64,000 bases of DNA from Thermaerobacter marianensis DSM 12885 (GTDB taxonomy: Bacteria > Bacillota > Sulfobacillia > Thermaerobacterales > Thermaerobacteraceae), in contig NC_014831.1 in assembly GCF_000184705.1 (NCBI RefSeq), forward strand, positions 310,001-374,000. The letters run 5' to 3'. Below are positions 24,949-34,153 of this stretch, in pieces. The first letter of the stretch is position 1. Every line of letters begins with the position of its first letter. A model generated the notes under the pieces. That model searched no databases. It was not told the origin of the DNA and saw only the letters and a program-made list of their open reading frames with translations. A program made the position numbers and the translations under genes.

Positions 24949-26694
24949 GTGTTGAAGCGCAATCGCAAAGTGTTCGCTCTGTTCAGCCTGCTGGTGGTGG
25001 CCTCGCTCGTGCTGGCCGCGTGCGGCAATGGCGGCGGAGGCCAGACCGGTACCACCGGCCAGGGTGGCGAGCAGCAGGCCAGTGGGCCCGACAGCCCGAA
25101 CTATTTGAAGCTCAACCTCGGCGATGAGCCGCCCAGCCTGGACCCGCAGCTGGCGACGGACAGCGTCTCCTTCTCGATCATCGGTGCGACCTACGAGGGC
25201 CTGGTGCGCCAGGACGCCAACGGCGATTTCCCGCAGGGCAGCGGCATCGCCGAGAGCTGGGAGGTCTCCGAGGACGGGCTCACCTACACCTTCCATCTGC
25301 GTGACGCGCAGTGGAGCGATGGCAAGCCCGTGACCGCTAACGACTTTGCCTTCGCCTGGAAGCGGGCCATGGACCCGCGCACGGCCTCCCAGTATTCCTA
25401 TATCGTCTACCCTTACATTAAGGGTGGCGATGCCGTCGCCAGCGCTTGCGGTGACGACGGCTCCTGCGACGGCGATGACGCCAAGATCGAAGAGGCCCTG
25501 AACAACGTCGGCATCGAAGTGGTCGACGAGAAGACCCTGAAGGTCACCCTGAGCAAGAACGTACCCTTTTTCATGAACCTGCTGACCTTCCCGGTCTGGC
25601 GGCCGGTGCGGCAGGACATCGTCGAGAAGTACGGCGACCAGTTCGCCACCGATGCCGACAAGGCCGTGTACAACGGTCCCTTCATTGTTAAGGAATGGAA
25701 TCACAACAACTCGCTGCGCATCGAGAAGAACCCGAACTACTGGGATGCGGCCAACGTCAAGCTCGACTACGTGGACTTCGTGATGGTCAGCGACGCCGCG
25801 GCCTACATCAACGCCTATGAGGCCGGCGAGCTGGACGCCACGGGCGTCCCGGCGGAGTTCAAGGAGCAGTTCGAGCAGACCCACGCCGACGAGCTGGGCA
25901 GCTACTACGACGGTGCCACGTTCTACCTGGTGCTGAACACCACCAAGAAGCCCTGGAACAACCCCAAGGCGCGCCAGGCGGTATCGCTGGCCATCGACCG
26001 GGAGACCTACATCAACGCCTTGAACAAGGGCATCGGGTTGCCGGCGACCAGCTACACCAACCCGGTGATCACGGCGCCGGGCGAGCCGGGCGTAAGCTTT
26101 GAAGAGAAGTACGTCCGCCCGCTCAACCTCTTCCCCACCAAGGCCGACCCGGCCAAGGCGAAGCAGCTGTGGCAGGAGGCCCTCCAGGAGGAGGGGCTGA
26201 CGGAGGTCCCGACCCTGGAGTTCGTGGGTGACAACGGCGACGTGGTCAAGACGCGCCTGGAGTTCTTCCAGCAGCAGCTGAAGCAGAACCTGGGCATCGA
26301 CCTGCAGATCGTCCAGGTGCCCTTCGAGGAGCGGCTGGAGCGCCAGCGCACCCAGAAGTTCGACATCATCATGGCCGGCTGGGGCCCCGACTACGACCAC
26401 CCGCTGACCTTCCTGGACATGTGGGTGTGTGACGGGCCCTACAACGACGGCAAGTACTGCAGCCAGCAGTACGACAACCTGGTCAAGCAGCTGCAGGAGG
26501 CGACGGACCCCGCCCAGCAGCGGGAGCTGTCGATCCAACTGGAGAAGCTGATTGCCCAGGACGTTCCCATCGTGCCCATCTATCACCGCGAGGTGCTCTA
26601 CGCCCAGAAGCCCTACGTCAAGAACCTGATCCGGCGGGCCATCGGCTTCAGCCCCGAGTTCAAGTGGGCTTACACCGAAGGCCGCGGGCAGTAA
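24949..26694 (+). CDS. oppA: Oligopeptide-binding lipoprotein OppA (SBP_bac_5)
   Basis: The extracellular receptor of a peptide ABC importer, anchored by lipid. The 581-aa product has a basic n-region (LKRNRKVF), a hydrophobic stretch and the lipobox LAAC, then a Gly/Gln-rich spacer and the SBP family 5 body: LNLGDEPPSLDPQLATDS, YEGLVR, TYTFHLRDAQWSDGKPVTANDFAFAWKRAMD and a C-terminal DYDHPLTFLDMW. GTG 24949 follows GGGGGG; a perfect but unused Shine-Dalgarno at 24878 raises the possibility of an in-frame ATC start 18 codons earlier. It leads oppB, C, D and F; long hairpins separate it from oppB, so it can be made in excess of the permease. Confidence 0.93.
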   Translation: MLKRNRKVFALFSLLVVASLVLAACGNGGGGQTGTTGQGGEQQASGPDSPNYLKLNLGDEPPSLDPQLATDSVSFSIIGATYEGLVRQDANGDFPQGSGIAESWEVSEDGLTYTFHLRDAQWSDGKPVTANDFAFAWKRAMDPRTASQYSYIVYPYIKGGDAVASACGDDGSCDGDDAKIEEALNNVGIEVVDEKTLKVTLSKNVPFFMNLLTFPVWRPVRQDIVEKYGDQFATDADKAVYNGPFIVKEWNHNNSLRIEKNPNYWDAANVKLDYVDFVMVSDAAAYINAYEAGELDATGVPAEFKEQFEQTHADELGSYYDGATFYLVLNTTKKPWNNPKARQAVSLAIDRETYINALNKGIGLPATSYTNPVITAPGEPGVSFEEKYVRPLNLFPTKADPAKAKQLWQEALQEEGLTEVPTLEFVGDNGDVVKTRLEFFQQQLKQNLGIDLQIVQVPFEERLERQRTQKFDIIMAGWGPDYDHPLTFLDMWVCDGPYNDGKYCSQQYDNLVKQLQEATDPAQQRELSIQLEKLIAQDVPIVPIYHREVLYAQKPYVKNLIRRAIGFSPEFKWAYTEGRGQ

Positions 26695-26727
26695 TCCCGA
26701 CGTAAGGCAAGCGAACACCGGCGAGGC

Positions 26728-26761
26728 AGCGCGCGGCCACGCGGTGGCGTGGCCGCGCGCT
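26728..26761 (+). other. Perfect 15-bp hairpin after oppA
   Basis: AGCGCGCGGCCACGC and its exact complement flank the tetraloop GGTG, 33 bp after the oppA stop. No T-run follows, so it looks like an mRNA-stabilising or attenuating structure and not a full terminator. Together with 26920-26942 it occupies the 291-bp oppA-oppB gap, which has no gene. Confidence 0.6.
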
Positions 26762-26919
26762 CGCCCAGCCGGCTTGGCGTGACAGGCACCAGCGGCAACG
26801 AGGCACGGGCTTGGCACGGCCAGCGTCCGGTAGGGTGCACTGGCGCCGGAATTTGGTGGTGGGCCCGGCCTTGTGGGAACCTCGCAGCGGCGGAGGCGAG
26901 ACCGGTTGGAACGGTAAGG

Positions 26920-26942
26920 GATCCCGGCCTCGTGCCGGGATC
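26920..26942 (+). other. Second oppA-oppB intercistronic hairpin
   Basis: GATCCCGGC and GCCGGGATC around CTCGT, 43 bp before the oppB GTG. No T-run; probably part of differential expression of receptor and permease. Confidence 0.45.
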
Positions 26943-26985
26943 TCGTCCGTGCGGCCGCTGTGAGGAAGGAAGGGGGGAGATCATC

Positions 26986-27915
26986 GTGCGCCGTTACGTG
27001 ATCCAACGGTTGGCGCTGATGCTGGTGTCCATCTGGGCCGTGGTGACCCTCACCTTCGTGATGATGCACGCCATTCCAGGCAACCCCTTTGCAGACCCGC
27101 GGCTACGCCCCGAGATCCTGGCCCTGATGATGGACAAGTACGGCCTCAACGACCCGCTCTGGGAGCAGTACCTGCGCTACTGGGGTAACCTGCTCCAGGG
27201 TGACCTGGGCGTGTCCTTGAAGAACATCGGCCAGAGCGTCAACCGCATGATCGCCGAAGGCTTCCCGTGGTCGGCGTGGATCGGTGGCCAGGCGCTCATC
27301 TTCGCCCTGGCGGTGGGTCTCACGCTCGGCACCATTGCGGCCCTCAACCGGAACCGTTGGCCCGACTACGCGGCTATGGTCATCGCGGTGCTGGGCGTGT
27401 CGGTGCCCAGCTTCGTCATTGCCGTATTCGCCCAGTGGCTCTTTGCCGTGAAGCTCAACTGGGTCCCGGTGCTGTGGAACGGGACGTGGCAGACCTCCAT
27501 CCTGCCGTCCCTGGCCCTGGGTGGCACCATGCTGGCCACGCTGGTGCGCATGATGCGGACCCAGATGCTGGATGTGATGGGTCAGGATTATATCAACACC
27601 GCGCGGGCCAAAGGCCTCTCCCAGGGTGAGGTCATCTGGCGGCACGCCCTGCGCAATGCCATCCTGCCCATCGTGACCATTCTCGGCCCGCTGGTGGCCG
27701 GCATCCTGACGGGCACCGTGGTCATCGAGGCCATCTTTGGCATTCCCGGCCTTGGCAAGTATTACGTTGAGAGCGTTTATCAAAGGGACTATCCCTTGAT
27801 CTTGGGTACCACGGTGTTCTACTTCATCTTCCTGATCGTCGCCAACTTCCTGGTCGACCTGTCCTACGGGATCATCGACCCGCGCATCCGGCTGACGAAC
27901 CGGGCCAGGGGGTGA
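26986..27915 (+). CDS. oppB: Peptide ABC transporter permease OppB
   Basis: Inner-membrane permease of the first peptide importer, pairing with OppC. The 309-aa product starts RRYVIQRLALMLVSIWAVVTLTFVMMH, typical of OppB/DppB, has six predicted membrane spans, and carries the ATPase-contact EAA loop INTARAKGLSQGEVIWRHAL. GTG 26986 follows GGGGGGAGA. Upstream in-frame sequence is not permease-like and was excluded. It is followed at 4 bp by oppC. Confidence 0.94.
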   Translation: MRRYVIQRLALMLVSIWAVVTLTFVMMHAIPGNPFADPRLRPEILALMMDKYGLNDPLWEQYLRYWGNLLQGDLGVSLKNIGQSVNRMIAEGFPWSAWIGGQALIFALAVGLTLGTIAALNRNRWPDYAAMVIAVLGVSVPSFVIAVFAQWLFAVKLNWVPVLWNGTWQTSILPSLALGGTMLATLVRMMRTQMLDVMGQDYINTARAKGLSQGEVIWRHALRNAILPIVTILGPLVAGILTGTVVIEAIFGIPGLGKYYVESVYQRDYPLILGTTVFYFIFLIVANFLVDLSYGIIDPRIRLTNRARG

Positions 27916-27919
27916 GTCC

Positions 27920-28891
27920 ATGGCAGTGAACCGGGCGGCACCACCCGCACCGGCGCCGACGCCGGCGCTGACGCCGGACATGTTTCAACCGGCGCCCGTG
28001 GCCACGGGCGAGGCGGAGGCCATCGTCCGGCCGAGTCTGACCTTCTGGCAGGACGCGTGGATCCGCTTCCGCGCCAACCGCCTGGCCATGCTGGGCTTGG
28101 TGCTGCTGATTTTCATGGCCCTGGGGTCCCTGCTGGGCCCTGTCATCTCGTATCGGCTGCTGGGCCATACCTTCGACTTTCAGGACTATGCCAACATCAA
28201 CAAACCGCCCTCGGCCCAGTTCTGGTTCGGCACGGACCAGATCGGCCGCGACCTGTTCACCCGGGTTTGGATGGGTGGGCGCATCTCCCTCTTCATCGGC
28301 ATCGTGGCCGCCCTGCTGGAGCTCGTGATCGGCGTTCTGTATGGCGGGATCTCGGGCTATCTGGGCGGCCGGGTCGATGAGATCATGATGCGCATCATCG
28401 ACGTCCTGTACGGCATCCCGTACCTGCTGCTGGTGATCCTGTTGCTGGTGGTGATGGACCCGGGACTGCCCACCATCATCCTGGCCATGGGGATGACCGG
28501 CTGGGTGGGCATGGCGCGGCTGGTACGCGGCCAGATCCTGCAACTGCGGGAGATGGAATTCGTCCTGGCGGCGCGGGTGCTGGGCGTTCCCACCATGCCG
28601 CTGATCCTGCGGCATCTGGTGCCCAACATCATGGGCCCCATCATCGTCAGCCTGACCTTGACCGTGCCGGGGGCCATCTTCGGCGAGGCGTTCCTGAGCT
28701 TCATCGGTCTGGGTGTGCCGCCGCCGCGGGCTAGCTGGGGCACGTTGATCAACGAGGCGTACACCGTCATGCGCATCTGGCCATGGCAGTTCGCCTTCCC
28801 GGCCCTGGCGCTGAGCATCACCATGTTCGCCTTCAACGCCGTGGGCGACGGCCTGCGGGACGCCCTTGACCCCCGCCTGCGGGCCCGGTAG
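27920..28891 (+). CDS. oppC: Peptide ABC transporter permease OppC
   Basis: Second permease of the first peptide importer. The 323-aa protein has an N-terminal cytoplasmic tail rich in Ala/Pro, the OppC_N segment RFRANRLAMLGLVLLIFMAL, the FGTDQIGRDLFTRVWMGGRIS motif found in OppC/DppC, and the EAA loop VLAARVLGVPTMPLILRHLV. ATG 27920 follows AGGGGGTGAG, 4 bp after the oppB stop. An internal Met 19 residues downstream would remove the Pro-rich tail, but the upstream ribosome site is stronger. Confidence 0.94.
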   Translation: MAVNRAAPPAPAPTPALTPDMFQPAPVATGEAEAIVRPSLTFWQDAWIRFRANRLAMLGLVLLIFMALGSLLGPVISYRLLGHTFDFQDYANINKPPSAQFWFGTDQIGRDLFTRVWMGGRISLFIGIVAALLELVIGVLYGGISGYLGGRVDEIMMRIIDVLYGIPYLLLVILLLVVMDPGLPTIILAMGMTGWVGMARLVRGQILQLREMEFVLAARVLGVPTMPLILRHLVPNIMGPIIVSLTLTVPGAIFGEAFLSFIGLGVPPPRASWGTLINEAYTVMRIWPWQFAFPALALSITMFAFNAVGDGLRDALDPRLRAR

Positions 28892-28905
28892 AAAGGACGA
28901 AGTCT

Positions 28906-29916
28906 ATGGAGAAGCTGTTGGAAGTTCGCGATCTGCGCGTCCATTTCCGTACCCACGGCGGCGAGGTCCAGGCGGTCCGCGGCGTCTCATTCGATCTGCA
29001 CAAGGGCGAGACGCTATGCATCGTGGGCGAGTCGGGCTGCGGCAAGTCCGTCACCGCCCAGACCATCATGCGCCTGATTCCCATGCCGCCGGGGCGGATC
29101 GTCAGCGGGTCCATCCGGTTCCAGGGCCAGGACCTGGTCAGGCTGCCCGAGCGGGAGATGCAAAAGATCCGGGGGCGGTCCATGGGCATGATCTTCCAGG
29201 ACCCGATGACCTCCCTCAACCCGACCATGACCATCGGGCGGCAGATCGCGGAGCCGCTGATCAAGCATCAGGGGATGCGGCCCGACCAGGCCCGGGCGCG
29301 GGCGGTGGAGTTGCTGCAGATGGTGGGGATCCCCAACCCCGAGGAGCGGGTGCGCCAGTACCCCCACCAGTTCTCGGGCGGCATGCGCCAGCGGGCCATG
29401 ATCGCCATTGCCCTGGCCTGCAACCCGGCGCTGCTGATCGCCGACGAGCCCACCACGGCCCTGGACGTGACCATCCAGGCGCAGATCCTGGAACTGATGC
29501 AGGATCTCAAGCAGCGCCTGGGCACGGCCATCATCCTGATCACCCACGACCTGGGCGTGGTGGCGCGCATGGCGGACCGGATCGCCGTGATGTACGCGGG
29601 CCAGATCGTGGAGCAGGGGACGGCCGAGGAGATCTTCCACCATCCCAAGCACCCGTACACCGAAGCGCTGCTGCGGTCCATCCCGCGCCTCGACGACCGG
29701 CGCGAGCGGCTACAGGCCATCCCGGGCACGCCACCCGACCTGTTCGCACCGCCGGCGGGTTGCCCCTTTGCTGCCCGGTGCCCGTACACGATGCGGGTGT
29801 GCCACGACTACGACCCCGAGCTGGAGGAGATCCGGCCCGGGCACTACGCCAAGTGCTGGCTGCATCATCCCTACGCGCCGGTGGTGGGCCTGAACGCGGA
29901 GGAAAGGGGGGCGTGA
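28906..29916 (+). CDS. oppD: Peptide ABC transporter ATP-binding protein OppD
   Basis: One of two ATPases energising the first peptide importer. The 336-aa product has Walker [11 protein letters not shown], the Q loop [10 protein letters not shown], signature [10 protein letters not shown], Walker [13 protein letters not shown] and H-loop THDLG. The C-terminal oligo-HPY segment has the cysteine pattern [15 protein letters not shown], which in this subfamily can bind an iron-sulfur cluster. ATG 28906 follows AAAGGACGAAG, 14 bp after oppC. Confidence 0.95.
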   Translation: MEKLLEVRDLRVHFRTHGGEVQAVRGVSFDLHKGETLCIVGESGCGKSVTAQTIMRLIPMPPGRIVSGSIRFQGQDLVRLPEREMQKIRGRSMGMIFQDPMTSLNPTMTIGRQIAEPLIKHQGMRPDQARARAVELLQMVGIPNPEERVRQYPHQFSGGMRQRAMIAIALACNPALLIADEPTTALDVTIQAQILELMQDLKQRLGTAIILITHDLGVVARMADRIAVMYAGQIVEQGTAEEIFHHPKHPYTEALLRSIPRLDDRRERLQAIPGTPPDLFAPPAGCPFAARCPYTMRVCHDYDPELEEIRPGHYAKCWLHHPYAPVVGLNAEERGA

Positions 29917-29919
29917 CGG

Positions 29920-30972
29920 ATGGCCAAGGGCGGAGCCGGAACGGTGGCGGTGCCGGCAGGGGGCGCGGCCGGCGCGCAGGACGAGGCGGCCCCGGGTGAG
30001 CGGCCGCTGCTGGAAGTCCGGAACCTCAAGCGCTACTTCGACGTGGGCCGCGGAGCCGTCCTCAAGGCGGTGGATGGCGTCTCCTTCAGTCTGCGGCGGG
30101 GTGAAGTCCTCGGCCTGGTGGGCGAGTCGGGTTGCGGCAAGTCCACGGTGGGCCGTACCATCGTGCGCCTGTACGACCCCACCGAGGGGCAGGTGCTTTT
30201 CGACGGGCAGGACGTGCACAAGCTGGCCGGCAAGGACCTGATGCGCTTCCGCCGCCGCGCCCAGATGATCTTCCAGGACCCCTATGCCTCCCTGAACCCG
30301 CGCATGCTGGTGTCGGAGATCATCGGCGAGGCCCTGGACCTGCACGGGATGGTGAAGAGCCGCAAGGAGCGGACCGAGCGCATCCACGAGCTCTTGAACC
30401 TGGTCGGCCTGAACCGGGACCACGCCAACCGCTTCCCCCACGAGTTCTCCGGTGGGCAGCGGCAGCGCATCGGCATCGCCCGGGCGCTGGCGGTGAAGCC
30501 GGAGTTCATCGTGGCCGACGAGCCCATCTCGGCCCTGGACGTGTCCATCCAGGCCCAGATAGTCAACCTGATGACGGACCTGAAGGAGCAGTTCGGGCTG
30601 ACGTACATCTTCATCGCCCACGACCTGTCCATGGTGAAGCACATCAGCGACCGGGTGGCGGTGATGTACCTGGGCCAGATCATGGAGCTGGCGCCCAGCG
30701 ACGAGCTCTACCACCGGCCCCAGCATCCGTACACCCAGGCGCTGCTCTCCGCGGTGCCCATCCCCGACCCTCACGTGGAGCGCACCCGCGAGCGCATCGT
30801 GCTCAAGGGCGACGTGCCCAGCCCGGTGAACCCGCCCCGGGGCTGCCCCTTCAGCACCCGCTGCCCCCTGGCGGAGAAGATCTGCTTCGAGGCGCGGCCG
30901 CCGCTGGAGGAGATCGCGCCCGGCCACTGGGCGGCCTGCCACCTGGTCAAGGGGACGAACGCGGCCGCGTGA
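29920..30972 (+). CDS. oppF: Peptide ABC transporter ATP-binding protein OppF
   Basis: Partner ATPase of OppD. The 350-aa product has an Ala/Gly-rich N-terminal tail of ~25 residues, then [14 protein letters not shown], Walker [13 protein letters not shown] loop [10 protein letters not shown], signature [10 protein letters not shown], Walker [13 protein letters not shown] and H-loop AHDLS. The C-terminal oligo-HPY Cys pattern is [18 protein letters not shown] 29920 follows GGAAAGGGGGG, 3 bp after the oppD stop. Last gene of the first transporter operon; a strong terminator follows. Confidence 0.95.
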   Translation: MAKGGAGTVAVPAGGAAGAQDEAAPGERPLLEVRNLKRYFDVGRGAVLKAVDGVSFSLRRGEVLGLVGESGCGKSTVGRTIVRLYDPTEGQVLFDGQDVHKLAGKDLMRFRRRAQMIFQDPYASLNPRMLVSEIIGEALDLHGMVKSRKERTERIHELLNLVGLNRDHANRFPHEFSGGQRQRIGIARALAVKPEFIVADEPISALDVSIQAQIVNLMTDLKEQFGLTYIFIAHDLSMVKHISDRVAVMYLGQIMELAPSDELYHRPQHPYTQALLSAVPIPDPHVERTRERIVLKGDVPSPVNPPRGCPFSTRCPLAEKICFEARPPLEEIAPGHWAACHLVKGTNAAA

Positions 30973-31009
30973 CGCGCCAGCGGACATCATGAAGCAAACG
31001 CTCCACCCC

Positions 31010-31035
31010 AAAAGGGGCCCAAAGGGGCCCCTTTT
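31010..31035 (+). terminator. Strong intrinsic terminator of oppABCDF
   Basis: AAAAGGGGCCC-AAAG-GGGCCCCTTTT, an 11-bp perfect stem with a 4-nt loop whose 3' arm ends in TTTT, followed by GCTTT. It lies 38 bp after the oppF stop. Confidence 0.9.
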
Positions 31036-31040
31036 GCTTT

Positions 31041-31366
31041 GGTCTCGTACCGGGGTTTGCCGGCGTGGGTTGGCGGCTGACAGCACGGAGCCGGCACCCC
31101 TGGCCAGTTTCCGCTCAAAAAGGTGGAAATCATGCCGGTTTACGGAAGGAAGTAGACGGGTCACGTGGTATACCTTCCGACAACCCGGTTCCTACCAAAC
31201 GGGAATCCCATGGTACGGGGGTGGGAGTCAGCCATGCGGTGATGCGGCGGGTGGCGGCGCCCACCGAGAGCCGAGCCCCGGTTCTTCCACCATGGGACCC
31301 TGCGGGGAACGCGGCCTGCTGCGGGCCCGTCCCCCAGGATCCTCGATTCCAAGGGAGGTTGTGAGG
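31041..31366 (+). other. Leader of the second peptide-transporter operon
   Basis: No gene is visible. A possible extended -10 promoter is TGG-TATACC (31066+100 to 31174, hexamer 31169-31174) without a good -35. It overlaps an inverted repeat with arms CGGAAGG (31143-31149) and CCTTCCG. Further upstream, TTTCC and GGAAA flank an A-rich loop near 31110-31131. I looked for T-box features (AGGGTGGNACCGCG) and found none. Confidence 0.35.
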
Positions 31367-33088
31367 GTGCTTCGCAAGGCCCGACTTGGGACGGCGTTGG
31401 CCTTGTTGCTGGTGGTGGCTCTGGTGCTTGTGGCATGCGGCCAGGGCGGCGGCCAGGGGCCTGCCCAGGGTGAGGGCGGGCAGCAGCAGTCCGCCGAGGG
31501 CGAGCAGTCCCGCCCCCAGAAGGGCGGTACCCTGACGGTCGGTACCTTCTCGGACATCATCACCATCAATCCGCTGTTCATCGACGACGTCCCGTCCCAG
31601 GAGGTCGCCAACCTGGTGCTGGCGTCCCTATACGACGTGGACCCCCAGGCCAACGTCATCGTCAGCGACACGTCCCTGGCGGCGGAACTGCCCCAGATCA
31701 GCGAGGATGGCCTGAGCTACACCGTCAAGCTGAAGGACACGCCCAAGTGGACCGACGGCCGGCCCGTCACCGCCGAGGACGTAGCCTGGACCATCGAGAT
31801 GTATGCCAACCCCGAGGTGGGGTCCCCCGCCATCGCCAGCTTCGACAAGGTGGACAAGGTGGAGGTGGTGGACCCGCAAACCGTCCGGGTGACCCTGAAG
31901 CAGGTTTACGCCCCGTTCCTCTACACCCTGGCGGAGTTGCAGCCGCTGCCAAAGCACGTCTTCGAGGGTGTTGCACCCAAGGACCTGCAGAAGCAGCCTT
32001 ATGGCACCGACCCGTCCAAGACGGTGACCAACGGCCCGTGGAAGTGGACGGAGTGGACCCAGAAGCAGTACGTCACCCTGGAGCGCAACGAGAACTACTG
32101 GGGCCCGGAGCCGTACATTGACCGGGTGGTCTTCAAGATCTACGCCGATCAAAACACCCTGGCCCAGGCCATGCTGAACCGCGAGATCGACATCTTGCCC
32201 GGAGTGGATGTCAAGACCCTGCCGGCCCTGCAGGGCCAGTCAGGCATCCAGATCGTGGAAGCGCCGGGGCCGGTGTACGACTACCTGGGCTTCAACTTCA
32301 AGCCCGAAAACTTCCCGGACGGCTTCGTGCCCTGGGCCAGCCAGAAGACGCGGCAGGCCATTGCCTACGCCATCAACCGCCAGGGGATGGTCGACAGCAT
32401 TCTCAAGGGCCATGGCCAGTTGCTCAACGGGCCCTTCCTGCCCGGCTCCTGGGCTGACGCCGGAACCGCCGTCAACTACGAGTACAACGTGGAGAAGGCC
32501 AAGCAACTGCTGGCGGAAGACGGCTGGCAGCCCGGGCCCGACGGCATTCTCCAGAAGGACGGACGCAAGTTCGAGTTCACCCTGCAGACCAACGCCGGCA
32601 ACGAGCGGCGCGAGCAGGTGGCCGCGGTCATCCAGCAGAACCTGAAGGACGTCGGCATCAAGGTGAACATTGAGACCCTGGACTTCTCCAGCTGGGTCGA
32701 GAACTACATCCTCCCGGGCAAGTTCCAGGCCATCCTCATCGGATGGCGCTTGGCCCTGGACCCCGATGCCGAGTCCATCTTCAGCTCCAAGTACGTCCCG
32801 CCCAACGGCCAGAATGCCGGTTGGTACAAGAACGAGCAGATCGACCAGCTCTGGGTCGAGGGGTACTCAACCACCGACCAGGAGGAGCGCAAGCAGGTCT
32901 ACGCCGAGATCGCGCGTCTGATCTCCCAGGACTTGCCCTACGTGTTCCTCTACACCCAGAACGTCATCGCCGCGTACAGCGATCGGGTCCAGTGGCAGGA
33001 AGCCGACAAGCCGGTGCTGACCCTGCCCGACGGCTGGCAGTACAACATGGAGAAGTGGTGGTTGTCCGACGCCCAGGGCGGGCAGTGA
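31367..33088 (+). CDS. Peptide-binding lipoprotein of the second ABC system (SBP_bac_5)
   Basis: Lipid-anchored receptor of the second peptide importer. The 573-aa product has a basic start (LRKARLG), a hydrophobic segment, lipobox LVAC, a Gly/Gln-rich spacer and an SBP family 5 body: LTVGTFSDIITINPLFIDD, YTVKLKDTPKWTDGRPVTAEDVAW, GTDPSKTVTNGPW and a C-terminal WRLALDPDAESIFSS. GTG 31367 is 6 nt after AAGGGAGGTT; GTG 31361 abuts that site. It is clearly different in sequence from the first OppA, so the two systems probably prefer different peptides. dppB follows after a 93-bp gap. Confidence 0.93.
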   Translation: MLRKARLGTALALLLVVALVLVACGQGGGQGPAQGEGGQQQSAEGEQSRPQKGGTLTVGTFSDIITINPLFIDDVPSQEVANLVLASLYDVDPQANVIVSDTSLAAELPQISEDGLSYTVKLKDTPKWTDGRPVTAEDVAWTIEMYANPEVGSPAIASFDKVDKVEVVDPQTVRVTLKQVYAPFLYTLAELQPLPKHVFEGVAPKDLQKQPYGTDPSKTVTNGPWKWTEWTQKQYVTLERNENYWGPEPYIDRVVFKIYADQNTLAQAMLNREIDILPGVDVKTLPALQGQSGIQIVEAPGPVYDYLGFNFKPENFPDGFVPWASQKTRQAIAYAINRQGMVDSILKGHGQLLNGPFLPGSWADAGTAVNYEYNVEKAKQLLAEDGWQPGPDGILQKDGRKFEFTLQTNAGNERREQVAAVIQQNLKDVGIKVNIETLDFSSWVENYILPGKFQAILIGWRLALDPDAESIFSSKYVPPNGQNAGWYKNEQIDQLWVEGYSTTDQEERKQVYAEIARLISQDLPYVFLYTQNVIAAYSDRVQWQEADKPVLTLPDGWQYNMEKWWLSDAQGGQ

Positions 33089-33181
33089 GCCCCGCCGGGG
33101 GCACGGCAACCGGGGGACGGGGCGGGGGGCGGCGGATCGCCCCGCCCCGCCACCCCGACGACGGGAGGGGGGATTCCATCC

Positions 33182-34153
33182 TTGGCGGAATACCTGGTGC
33201 GCCGGGTTGTGCAGTCGCTGCTGGTCTTGTGGCTGGTCTCCGTGGTGACCTTCGCGATCATTCACCTGGCGCCCGGCGGTCCCATTCAGTACTTCTTGCA
33301 GCCGGGGCTGTCACCGGCGGCCATCCAGCAGCAGATCAAGAACCTGGGCCTGGACCGGCCTATTCCCGTGCAGTACCTGGACTGGTTGGGCGACCTGCTC
33401 CGGGGTGACCTCGGCCATACCTTCAAGGGATATATGCCGGTGGCCCAGATCATCTGGCCCACCTTCAAGAACACCCTGATCCTGATGACCACGGCGTGGG
33501 TGCTGACCCTGGTGATTGCCATCCCTTGGGGCGTGTACAACAGCGCCCGCCAGTACGGTTTTTCAGACACCCTGGCGTCCCTCGTAGGCTATGCCGGGTT
33601 TGCTATGCCGTCCTTCTGGCTGGGCATCATCCTTCAGGAAACCTTTGCCCTGAAGCTCAAGTGGTTTCCCCTTTCCAACATGTACACCTACGGCCGTGAG
33701 GGCGACGTGTTGGACCTGCTCCACCACATGGTGCTGCCCGTCACCACCCTTGTGATCATCAATCTGGCGGCCTATCTGAAGTACGCCCGGGCCAGCATGC
33801 TGGAGGTACTGGGGCAGGACTACATTCGCACCGCCCGGGCCAAGGGTGTACCGGAGCGCCGGGTGATCTTCCGCCACGCCCTGCGCAACGCTCTCATCCC
33901 CGTGATCACCATCCTGGGATTGGATCTGCCCTTCGTGGTGTCCGGGGCGGCCTTGACGGAGGCCGTCTTCAACTGGCCGGGCATGGGACAGCTGTTCGTC
34001 CAGATGGCCTTTGCCCGGGAGTATCAGGTGCTGATGGCCATCACCCTGATCGTCACCGTGGTGGTGGTCCTGGGTAACCTGTTGGCCGACATCCTTTACG
34101 CCGTGGTGGACCCGCGGGTCCGCCTGACGGGCAAGGGGGTGCAGTCGGCATGA
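33182..34153 (+). CDS. Peptide ABC transporter permease (DppB/OppB family), second system
   Basis: Membrane permease of the second importer. The 323-aa protein begins AEYLVRRVVQSLLVLWLVSVVTFAIIHLAPGGP, with the family N-terminal helix and the conserved HLAPGGP extracellular turn. It has the EAA loop IRTARAKGVPERRVIFRHAL and six predicted spans. The start is TTG 33182 after GGGAGGGGGG; no ATG or GTG is better placed. Its stop overlaps the next gene (ATGA), so B and C are translationally coupled. Confidence 0.92.
   Translation: MAEYLVRRVVQSLLVLWLVSVVTFAIIHLAPGGPIQYFLQPGLSPAAIQQQIKNLGLDRPIPVQYLDWLGDLLRGDLGHTFKGYMPVAQIIWPTFKNTLILMTTAWVLTLVIAIPWGVYNSARQYGFSDTLASLVGYAGFAMPSFWLGIILQETFALKLKWFPLSNMYTYGREGDVLDLLHHMVLPVTTLVIINLAAYLKYARASMLEVLGQDYIRTARAKGVPERRVIFRHALRNALIPVITILGLDLPFVVSGAALTEAVFNWPGMGQLFVQMAFAREYQVLMAITLIVTVVVVLGNLLADILYAVVDPRVRLTGKGVQSA

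Noticed and set aside
24740-25127. Two overlapping plus-strand open frames around the oppA leader
   Set aside because: Neither has a ribosome site at its start, and their codon use changes where oppA begins; the oppA frame is the real one.
31041-31366. Possible T-box or other amino-acid riboswitch before the second peptide operon
   Set aside because: The T-box core sequence and a terminator/antiterminator pair are not present; only small inverted repeats are seen.
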